This document shows, piece by piece, positions 1 through 5,530 of a DNA stretch of 5,530 bases; the stretch's first letter is position 1, and the number at the start of each line of letters is the position of its first letter. Under the pieces are notes generated by a model. That model made no database searches. It was not told where the DNA came from and worked only from the letters and a program-made list of their open reading frames with translations. This DNA is from Oscillospiraceae bacterium (GTDB lineage: Bacteria; Bacillota; Clostridia; Oscillospirales; Oscillospiraceae). Both the position numbers and the translations under genes were made by a program. The stretch lies in contig JAISKY010000240.1 in assembly GCA_031260745.1 (NCBI GenBank), forward strand, positions 1 through 5,530. The letters run 5' to 3'.

Positions 1-484
1 CGCGCTTATAGTCCTTTACCGTAGTAAGATACGTCACCATTGTCCAAACCGCGGTAAGCTCGCAAAACAGCCCGTACGCCAGTAAGCCCAGCGTAAGTCC
101 CGCTCCGGAAACCAGTACGAACAATCCGTAGGTCGGTATACCCAGCAGTAGCTGAATAGCCAAACTGCCGTACATAGAGGGCAGAATCCTGTCGGTGTGG
201 TTCGTATATATCATATCGGCGGTATACCGCGTAGTTACCAGCGACATCAAACTGTTTATCACGACAGACGCAATCAGCGAATAACTTATCATCACGACAA
301 TAGTATCTTTCTCAAACTGACCTACGCCCATAGCCGCCGTAACTATATTCACCATATACAGCATTAAAAACCCAAGCAGAAGCGGTCCCGTGTAAACTAC
401 GGTCGCCGCGCCGTAAAAGCTGACGTAGGAGATAACTCCGCGTCGTCTGAGCAGTTTATTCAGCGCAAATCCTATTCCCGCCAT
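1..484 (-). CDS. pelG: PelG-like polysaccharide transport membrane protein, N-terminal part (3' end outside window)
   Basis: The reading frame from the ATG at 484 stays open for 161 codons to the left edge, so only the N-terminal part is present; the family is usually about 450 residues or more with around 12 membrane helices. The product begins MAGIGFALNKLL, which matches the characteristic PelG start (MAGIGF-x-L-x-K-L). Hydrophobic segments can be seen at about residues 20-50, 60-84, 104-126 and 128-152, and a conserved-looking TTRYTADMIY stretch follows the second at 84-93. PelG belongs to the MOP flippase-like superfamily and is thought to form, with PelD, PelE and PelF, the inner-membrane complex that carries the growing polymer across the membrane. 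The ATG lies one base after the pelF stop codon and has a good ribosome binding site, so it is probably translated together with pelF. Family assignment is confident; the missing C-terminal two thirds cannot be judged. Confidence 0.9.
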   Translation of the reverse strand, partial: MAGIGFALNKLLRRRGVISYVSFYGAATVVYTGPLLLGFLMLYMVNIVTAAMGVGQFEKDTIVVMISYSLIASVVINSLMSLVTTRYTADMIYTNHTDRILPSMYGSLAIQLLLGIPTYGLFVLVSGAGLTLGLLAYGLFCELTAVWTMVTYLTTVKDYKR

Positions 485-485
485 T

Positions 486-1895
486 TTACCACCTTCCCGA
501 TACTTCCGCGTACAGGTTTTTATATGCCTCAACCATTTTGCCGTAATTGTAATAAGCCGCGGTTCGCGCTTTGCCTATTTGCCCCATTTTTTCTCTTAAC
601 TGCGGACTTAGGCACAGCCGTTTCATCGCGCTTGCCAGTGATTCCGCGTCCATCGGCGGGCAGACAATTCCGCAATCGCCTAAGTTGTCGCCTTTGCCGC
701 CCTCTATCAGTTCGCGGCACGCGCCGACGTCAGTAGAAACTACCGGCAATCCCGCCGCCATTGACTCCAACAACGCGAGAGGCTGTCCCTCGGATATGCT
801 TGTCAGTATCGAAAAATCGAGTTTCGTCATATACTTGGACACGTCCACGTTACCGACAAACGCTATTCCGGATACTCCCAAATATTCCGTAAGGCGTTTG
901 CATTCGTCGGAATATTCCTCGTCGTCCACGTCGCCCAAAATATGAAGCCTGACGTCAGACACGCTGTTTTTCAACTCCGCGAACGCGTATATCATCGTCT
1001 TAATATCCTTAATCTGAGCAATCCTTACGACAGCTCCGATGTCCACCGTACCGTCCGGTTCTTTGCGCGGAATAGCCCCGAAAACTTCGGTGCGGATACC
1101 GTTGCCGATAACACGGCGTTTCTCCGCGGAGCAGCCTAACTGTCCCTGAATTTGACCCGCGCTGCCGAACAGCGCCGTTACGCGCTGAGCGCGAATATAC
1201 GCGCACCTTGAAAACATCGCGAACAAATCAATCCACAGGTCTTTCAAATGCGGCTTTACCCAACCCGCGCGAATAACTTCTTCCTCGCGCTCGCGGGAGT
1301 AGATTCCGTGTTCCGTTACCACGAACGGTTTTTTGTTCTTCCACGCGCCAATACTGCCGAGTATTCCGCCGTAGCCGGTTACCGCGGTGTGGTATATGTC
1401 GGCGTAGGGTATATCCTGTACCAGCAAATACAGCAACGGTAGCAGCATCGACCTCATCGTGTGATACAAATCCGAGTACGGTATGTACAGGTATCTTGTT
1501 TCGCACAAAGTATTTATCTCGTTCAGGAAAAGCTCGCTGGTTAAAAACGCCGTAGGGTCAAGGCTACCGCGAGCGGCGCTTTCAAATATTGTCGGCCAGT
1601 CGGGGTCCTTAAATCTCAGCAGGTTAAGAAATTCGTCTTTTTCTTCGGCGGTAAAACGCGGAATCTTCTTCTTTTCATTTGTCATAACAAACGCGTCATT
1701 CAGAAAAACTTCGCGTACCTCGACCACATTCGGAGGAAGTTCGTACTTAAATTTACCGCGCGATTCGCTGTCCGCGCCGATAACCCAAAGAACGAACTCA
1801 CATTCCGGGAACGCCTGAATATACCCGTGAGTCCACGACGAAACGCCGCCCCTGACATAAGGGTAACTGCCCTCAAGTATCATACATATCCGCAA
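486..1895 (-). CDS. pelF: PelF glycosyltransferase (GT4 family, DUF3492 N-terminal region)
   Basis: This 469-residue protein has the usual PelF length. It is a cytosolic GT-B fold glycosyltransferase that builds the Pel backbone from sugar nucleotides. The N-terminus reads MRICMILEGSYPYVRGGVSS, the signature of the PelF N-terminal domain. TEHGIYSRERE at 194-204 is a second family hallmark. The C-terminal Rossmann half carries VVRIAQIKDIKT (289-300) and the GT4 nucleotide-sugar motif E-x7-E (E369 and E377, in SEGQPLALLE), followed by SMAAGLPVVSTDVGACRELI. No transmembrane segment or signal peptide is visible, as expected for a cytosolic enzyme recruited to PelD/PelE/PelG. The start is TTG at 1895: a TAA lies in frame two codons upstream, and the next ATG (1883) would cut into the conserved N-terminus. 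The gene starts 6 bases after the deacetylase gene and ends 1 base before pelG. The exact donor sugar cannot be read from the sequence. Confidence 0.95.
   Translation of the reverse strand: MRICMILEGSYPYVRGGVSSWTHGYIQAFPECEFVLWVIGADSESRGKFKYELPPNVVEVREVFLNDAFVMTNEKKKIPRFTAEEKDEFLNLLRFKDPDWPTIFESAARGSLDPTAFLTSELFLNEINTLCETRYLYIPYSDLYHTMRSMLLPLLYLLVQDIPYADIYHTAVTGYGGILGSIGAWKNKKPFVVTEHGIYSREREEEVIRAGWVKPHLKDLWIDLFAMFSRCAYIRAQRVTALFGSAGQIQGQLGCSAEKRRVIGNGIRTEVFGAIPRKEPDGTVDIGAVVRIAQIKDIKTMIYAFAELKNSVSDVRLHILGDVDDEEYSDECKRLTEYLGVSGIAFVGNVDVSKYMTKLDFSILTSISEGQPLALLESMAAGLPVVSTDVGACRELIEGGKGDNLGDCGIVCPPMDAESLASAMKRLCLSPQLREKMGQIGKARTAAYYNYGKMVEAYKNLYAEVSGRW
492..498 (-). promoter_or_regulatory. ribosome binding site of pelG
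   Basis: Read on the minus strand this is GGGAAGG, followed seven bases later by the pelG ATG at 484. It lies inside the last codons of pelF. The spacing is ideal and supports both the chosen pelG start and translational coupling with pelF. Confidence 0.6.
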
Positions 1896-1901
1896 AGATT
1901 A

Positions 1902-3746
1902 TCACACTCCATCTAAGGATATTTCAACATACGACGAATCCGCTTTCAGCAGATAAAGATTTCCGTCCACGTTTGTCAGCGTACCGCCGAATACCTCGCC
2001 GGGCGTACCTTTGTTAATCCTCACCAAAAGCCACGCTTCGTCATAGAATCCGCCGATTCTAAGCGAGAGTTTTCCGTCGGACGTCGTAGAATTCAGCGTA
2101 AGTCTGTCGAATCGTTGAACCGCGCCCGCGCCTTCCTGAGCCGTCATATTCCTCAAAGGAAATTCGCTTATCCAGCTTATCAGTCCGGCGTATTGGCTTC
2201 TCAGCCATTCCCAGCCTTTTTCCGCGCCGCGGTCTACGTCAACCACATCGTCAGGGTGTACAAAGTGAGTATTAACAAAATGCAGATTAACCTCACTTAT
2301 TATGTTCCAAAAGAGGTCGTCATCAATATAAAATCCGCTTGAAACTCTCGGCAGAGTAATAAATCCGTACTTGTCAATACCGAATTCATCACTACCTCCG
2401 AAAATATTGTCGATATTAATGCCGGCTATAGTGTTTATTTGCGGGAATCGCTCCGCAATCATTTGTCTGCCCTCAACGCTGAGTACGTTGGACGGCGGAA
2501 TATATGATTTTAGTGGATTATCCGGGAACACCTCGTTTGAAAACCGCATAAGTTCACTCAACGCTTCAGCCGCATCGTCCATATTTCTCCATTGCTTGTA
2601 GTGCAGTTCGCCGTGATAGTTATAACCGACAGGCACTATTGACTGATGATTGTATCCGTGTACCGCAATTTCGCCGCCCTCGTTTAATAGCATTTTCCCG
2701 AAATACTCAATTCTCTCTTTAGCAGTATTGCTGGAAAAAGGCGGCGTAACATTGTCCTCGTATGTTTCGATAAGCCCTCCGGTATACTTAATACCGTACC
2801 GCGAGGATATTTCAATCATATCGGGAAACCAGACGTTAACGAAAAAATACTCCATCGTCGTACCGTAATCGCGCTGAACATATTCATTGTAACCATCCGG
2901 TACCGGAGCCGGAAAATCGTCCAGGAAAAATACGGAGGCGTTTATTACCGGCCACGCCACTATTGGTTCAAGTAAACTATATTCCGCAGAGATTAATCCA
3001 CGCGACCACCGCGTTAGAGCTGCATCGTTATTGTTGACGATAATTGTGCCGTTACCTAAAGCGCGTTCCCAAACCATCGCCGTTTCGCCTTCGTTGCCGG
3101 TTGATTGAATATGTACAATGCAACTGTCGTCCAGTTTGTAATTACCGCCGAACCTGAACGAATCTTCGTTACTCCATTGAAGTTCCAGACCCTCGGCGCC
3201 CGCCAAGAAATCCGAAACGATAATACACTTATCTTGAGGCGTCCATTCCCACTGGTCGTTTTTGATACCGAGTCTGTTAGCGAACATAGAGATAATCATA
3301 GGATTGTCGATTGTATTGGTAAAAAGCGCTCCGCCGCCCGCGTCAACCCAATCAAACAGTTCGTACATAAATTCGATGGATACGTTTTCGTAATCTATCG
3401 TAGAGAATATAACAGTTTTGTATGGCTCGAACGACGGCATTTCAGCAGCTACGTGAGTATCAAACGCCGTATATCCTACCCTCATTTCGTTAAGCGTAAA
3501 CTCAATATTATCCAGTTGCTCCTTGCTGAACGCCTCCGACGAATTATATATCAGCAGGCACGTTACGCCGGGAGCGACATCAGCCGAAACATCGGCGTTT
3601 TCCGGGATAAACAGCGAGTTCGCGCCCGAATCTCCGGCATACATTACGCCTCTGCGTTCCACCAGTATCAAAACGGCAAGCAGGCAAAACAGCAAAAATA
3701 CGGTCGCAAGCATAAATGTCATTTTTTGACTTATAGTATTTGACAT
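1902..3746 (-). CDS. pelA(DA): Membrane-anchored polysaccharide deacetylase, DUF2194-like (PelA deacetylase-domain homologue)
   Basis: This 614-residue protein probably removes acetyl groups from the secreted polymer at the outer face of the membrane. A single hydrophobic helix (about residues 10-29) after a short polar stretch looks like an uncleaved signal anchor; there is no convincing lipobox. Residues about 60-260 form an alpha/beta region resembling the N-terminal part of DUF2194 proteins (GVTCLLIYNSSE, FDWVDAGGGALF). A CE4-like deacetylase barrel follows: FLDDFPAP with D276/D277, the H-x3-H metal motif HGYNH (H363, H367), SYIPPSN at 414-420, and THFVHPDD with H494/H497. About 70 C-terminal residues look beta-rich. 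Unlike Pseudomonas PelA there is no glycoside hydrolase domain, as in the Gram-positive PelADA form. I chose ATG 3746, which shares one base with the pelE stop (TAATG) and has GGAGG upstream. A GTG at 3806 would add 20 residues but lacks a visible ribosome binding site and lies wholly inside pelE. Confidence 0.88.
   Translation of the reverse strand: MSNTISQKMTFMLATVFLLFCLLAVLILVERRGVMYAGDSGANSLFIPENADVSADVAPGVTCLLIYNSSEAFSKEQLDNIEFTLNEMRVGYTAFDTHVAAEMPSFEPYKTVIFSTIDYENVSIEFMYELFDWVDAGGGALFTNTIDNPMIISMFANRLGIKNDQWEWTPQDKCIIVSDFLAGAEGLELQWSNEDSFRFGGNYKLDDSCIVHIQSTGNEGETAMVWERALGNGTIIVNNNDAALTRWSRGLISAEYSLLEPIVAWPVINASVFFLDDFPAPVPDGYNEYVQRDYGTTMEYFFVNVWFPDMIEISSRYGIKYTGGLIETYEDNVTPPFSSNTAKERIEYFGKMLLNEGGEIAVHGYNHQSIVPVGYNYHGELHYKQWRNMDDAAEALSELMRFSNEVFPDNPLKSYIPPSNVLSVEGRQMIAERFPQINTIAGINIDNIFGGSDEFGIDKYGFITLPRVSSGFYIDDDLFWNIISEVNLHFVNTHFVHPDDVVDVDRGAEKGWEWLRSQYAGLISWISEFPLRNMTAQEGAGAVQRFDRLTLNSTTSDGKLSLRIGGFYDEAWLLVRINKGTPGEVFGGTLTNVDGNLYLLKADSSYVEISLDGV
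1907..1910 (-). promoter_or_regulatory. probable ribosome binding site of pelF
   Basis: GGAG on the minus strand, inside the last codons of the deacetylase gene, 11 bases before the TTG start at 1895. The spacing is longer than usual, and with a TTG start this suggests modest initiation or dependence on coupled translation from the gene upstream. Confidence 0.4.
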
Positions 3747-4642
3747 TATTCCGCTATACCTCCGATAAAGATAAAATCTATATATTGTCTGCCGTCTCTG
3801 GACCACCTTACTTCGGAATTTTGGAGTTCCGATTCAAACTCGCGTTTACCCGCGGCGTCGCCTGACGCCATAATTACGTCCAGAGCTTTAATCCAGCCGA
3901 CTTCGTCGTGAGGCCACAACTCGCGAAGTTTACGAGCCAAAGCCGCAGAGTACGAATATTTTTCAAGCGCGAGCGCGTTTTCCGCCGCCATAATATACGA
4001 GCTTTTTGAGTTCGGAGCTAATGTCAGCTTTTTCTCCAACGCTTCGTCAAAAGATTTACGCTGACGCTCCAAAGCGCCGCCCTGCAACAACCCGCTTTTA
4101 ATATAATTGTGAAGCGTTTCAATATACTTGTCAAGTAACTCCGCGTTATCCGGCTCGTTACGTAAATCGGCTTCGATTTCCTGAATGGAAATATCAAACT
4201 GCCGCTGAATCTCCATTATCGCCGTAGTCGCGTAGTGCGCGGCTTCAGAGTCGGTTCCAAGTCTAACCATTCGCAGTACGTCTATCTGGCTTCCGGGGTC
4301 GTGTCTGATAATCTGCATCATCAGGTCGTGACGCGCTCTGCTGTCGTTAACCTCCAACGCTTCCTCAATCGGAACCGGGTTTCCCGACTGGACGCCGGAC
4401 GCAAGCACGTCCGCTTCGGACTCGTTGAACACGCTAAGGTCGTCGTCCGGTATTTCTAACGGACGCTTGTTTTCCGAGAGCGATATAAACGCGCATAATG
4501 CTCCGAACAGCGGAACTAACGCCACGAGCGGAAGAACCACAAGCGTAAAACTGTTTCCCGCTTTAAGTTCGCGAATACCGAACAATATCCAGAGTACGCA
4601 AATAGCGGCGTGAGCGGCCGCGACGATAAGCAGAATACTCAA
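3746..4642 (-). CDS. pelE: PelE-like membrane protein with helical-repeat (TPR-like) cytosolic domain
   Basis: This 298-residue protein has the PelE architecture. Two hydrophobic helices sit at the N-terminus (about residues 2-22 and 33-54), separated by a short polar loop (GIRELKAGN). An acidic linker (PDDDLSVFNESEAD, 65-78) leads to an all-helical domain from about residue 90 to the end. That domain includes PIEEALEVNDSRARHDLM and a DPGSQIDVLRMVRLGTDSEAAHYA stretch in two parts (115-129 and 130-138), then TPR-like helix pairs (for example ALARKLRELWPHDEVGWIKA, 234-253). PelE of Pseudomonas is of similar size with two membrane helices and TPRs, and acts as a scaffold joining PelD and PelF. 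No catalytic motif is visible, which fits a scaffold. The TTG start at 4642 overlaps the pelD stop (TTGA), but it lies only one base after GGAGG, so the real start may be a few codons inside (ATT 4636 or CTG 4633). Identity rests mainly on architecture and position. Confidence 0.82.
   Translation of the reverse strand: MSILLIVAAAHAAICVLWILFGIRELKAGNSFTLVVLPLVALVPLFGALCAFISLSENKRPLEIPDDDLSVFNESEADVLASGVQSGNPVPIEEALEVNDSRARHDLMMQIIRHDPGSQIDVLRMVRLGTDSEAAHYATTAIMEIQRQFDISIQEIEADLRNEPDNAELLDKYIETLHNYIKSGLLQGGALERQRKSFDEALEKKLTLAPNSKSSYIMAAENALALEKYSYSAALARKLRELWPHDEVGWIKALDVIMASGDAAGKREFESELQNSEVRWSRDGRQYIDFIFIGGIAE
3759..3763 (-). promoter_or_regulatory. ribosome binding site of the deacetylase gene
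   Basis: GGAGG on the minus strand within the end of pelE, 12 bases before the ATG at 3746. It favours that ATG over the in-frame GTG at 3806, although the spacer is slightly long. The TAATG stop/start arrangement suggests reinitiation by ribosomes finishing pelE. Confidence 0.5.
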
Positions 4643-5530
4643 ACCTCCACCCCCGCGTTTAACCCGCTTAGCGCGTCGGACTGAACTCCGACCATTCCGC
4701 CGTTTGAAAGCCGCCGCAGCACTTTCTGCAAATCGTCATTGGTAATCTGCGTAAGGCAAATTCCGTAAACTCCGTTTGAAAGCATACCGATTGAATCTGT
4801 TTCACGCACGCAGTTTTCCAGCTTGCTGCTTACTTCCGATAAATCCTGACCGTGAGCTTCAACCACTATTGTTCTGAGCTGAATCTTTTCCTGCTCCGCG
4901 AGATTAAGGTTGGCTTTGTAGACCTCCGCGAACGCGTCCGTTTTCATTATCCGCGTACCGTGTAAGTACATTTTTTCTTCGTTCTCGCGGTTTGACTTGA
5001 TGGCGCGCGCTAACGCGTCCTGAATTAGCCCGCACAGTATCATAACCATATTGCTGTAATACAGGCTCATTTGGTCGGTACGGACTTTGTTTATCATAAC
5101 CAAGGCTATGATACGGTTTTCGCTGTATATCGGAGCGCAGTACATAGGATAGCCAGGGAGCAAGTCGCGGTTAAACCATACGCGGCCGGGAGAGATTTCA
5201 GACGTAACGGCGGCGTATTCCGACAGTTTTATTGACTTCTCCGCGACGTCCGTCAACGCTCTGGAGCGTACTGTTAACCTGGCGTATACGCCGTTCGCGT
5301 CGATGGAGTACACGGCGATTGACTGAGTATCAAGCAAATCCTCAAGGACGCTGATGGCCTCCGACATTACGTTTTCCTGAACCTCGGTATCCAGATTGCG
5401 AACGACGGAGAATATTTTGCCGAAGCTGTCTCTGTAGCCTAGTATCTGGTTTTTATAGCTTTCTTTATTTTGCACCGCCTCGTCAAACAAACTCGATATG
5501 TGCTCGTTTGTAAGCTCCATAATCTGTAAT
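4639..5530 (-). CDS. pelD: PelD-like c-di-GMP receptor: GAF plus degenerate GGDEF domain (5' end probably outside window)
   Basis: From the first visible ATG (5520) the product has 293 residues. Residues 1-50 are a helical lead-in, and about 50-172 form a GAF-like domain (SIAVYSIDANGVYARL at 67-82; PMYCAPIYSENRIIALVMIN at 125-144). After a linker, about 185-290 resemble a shortened GGDEF domain. There RETD (239-242) stands five residues before SNGVY (248-252), the place where an active cyclase would have GG(D/E)EF. This is the PelD pattern: an inhibitory-type RxxD site that binds c-di-GMP, with a dead active site. The likely role is to switch on Pel synthesis when c-di-GMP is high. No membrane helix is visible, although PelD normally has an N-terminal set of them. 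The frame is open through codons TTA-CAG-ATT to the window edge and no ribosome binding site precedes the ATG, so the true start and the membrane segment probably lie beyond 5530. If not, this is a soluble variant. Confidence 0.83.
   Translation of the reverse strand, partial: LQIMELTNEHISSLFDEAVQNKESYKNQILGYRDSFGKIFSVVRNLDTEVQENVMSEAISVLEDLLDTQSIAVYSIDANGVYARLTVRSRALTDVAEKSIKLSEYAAVTSEISPGRVWFNRDLLPGYPMYCAPIYSENRIIALVMINKVRTDQMSLYYSNMVMILCGLIQDALARAIKSNRENEEKMYLHGTRIMKTDAFAEVYKANLNLAEQEKIQLRTIVVEAHGQDLSEVSSKLENCVRETDSIGMLSNGVYGICLTQITNDDLQKVLRRLSNGGMVGVQSDALSGLNAGVEV
4644..4648 (-). promoter_or_regulatory. ribosome binding site of pelE, unusually close to the TTG
   Basis: On the minus strand GGAGG ends one base before the TTG at 4642 and lies in the last sense codons of pelD. 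One base is too short for normal initiation at that TTG. The spacing would be 7 bases to the ATT at 4636 and 10 to the CTG at 4633, so the exact pelE start is uncertain. No ATG is near in this frame. Confidence 0.5.
4765..4806 (-). other. Predicted c-di-GMP-binding I-site (RxxD) with degenerate GGDEF signature
   Basis: Codons for RETD lie at 4795-4806 and codons for SNGVY at 4765-4779, separated by five codons (SIGML). In GGDEF domains the I-site RxxD sits exactly five residues before the signature motif, so the register matches. Arg and Asp are kept while the catalytic Gly-Gly-Asp/Glu-Glu-Phe is lost, as expected of a receptor rather than a diguanylate cyclase. Confidence 0.7.

Noticed and set aside
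571..945. A 124-codon plus-strand frame opposite pelF
   Set aside because: It overlaps the conserved GT4 half of pelF, and its serine- and proline-rich translation looks like the complement of that coding sequence.
3640..3740. Lipoprotein signal at the start of the deacetylase
   Set aside because: The only cysteine in the hydrophobic helix (C21) is preceded by L-L-F, not a small-residue lipobox, and it sits mid-helix, so a signal anchor is more likely.
3105..3743. A 212-codon open frame on the plus strand opposite the deacetylase gene
   Set aside because: It lies wholly inside a well-supported gene whose motifs are recognisable. Its product has no recognisable domain and it has no neighbouring plus-strand genes, so it is an antisense shadow.
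3747..3806. GTG start adding 20 residues to the deacetylase
   Set aside because: It has no ribosome binding site, the added residues are basic and unlike a signal region, and the region is fully used by the end of pelE; ATG 3746 with GGAGG and TAATG overlap is better.
4639..5530. Active diguanylate cyclase
   Set aside because: The GG(D/E)EF positions read SNGVY, so catalytic residues are absent; only the RxxD binding motif remains.
1..5530. Promoters, terminators, RNA genes, CRISPR arrays or mobile elements
   Set aside because: Coding sequence fills the window with gaps of at most 6 bases. I saw no direct-repeat arrays, no terminal inverted repeats and no hairpin plus T-run at a gene end.

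Overview
The window holds one tightly packed block of five genes, all on the minus strand and read from right to left. Together they form an exopolysaccharide synthesis operon of the compact Pel type known from Gram-positive bacteria (gene order pelD-pelE-pelADA-pelF-pelG). From right to left: a GAF plus degenerate-GGDEF protein (PelD-like, 4639-5530, probably 5'-truncated by the window edge); a two-helix membrane protein with a helical-repeat domain (PelE-like, 3746-4642); a membrane-anchored polysaccharide deacetylase (PelA deacetylase-domain-like, 1902-3746); a GT4 glycosyltransferase (PelF, 486-1895); and the start of a polytopic membrane protein (PelG, 1-484, cut by the left edge). There is no intergenic stretch longer than 6 bases. 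I see no promoter, terminator, RNA gene, mobile element or CRISPR array.

How the genes are likely to work together (known family roles applied to this locus): PelD binds cyclic di-GMP through an RxxD site and switches on the membrane synthase. PelE links PelD to the cytosolic glycosyltransferase PelF. PelF polymerises sugar nucleotides on the cytoplasmic face, and PelG, a flippase-like membrane protein, provides the path across the membrane. The anchored deacetylase outside the cell removes acetyl groups, giving a cationic polymer. The junctions (4-base overlap, 1-base overlap, 6-base gap, 1-base gap) indicate a single transcript with translational coupling.

Organism: no outer-membrane Pel parts (PelB, PelC) and no glycoside hydrolase half of PelA lie between the genes, which fits a monoderm, most likely a Bacillota/Clostridia-like bacterium. 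GGAGG-like ribosome binding sites and two TTG starts agree with this but do not prove it. Base composition is intermediate. No taxon can be fixed from this window.

I do not think the window hides an entirely new system. The points of most interest are the intact c-di-GMP I-site next to a wrecked GGDEF signature in PelD, the truncated PelD 5' end, the hydrolase-free PelA, and the unusual start region of pelE.
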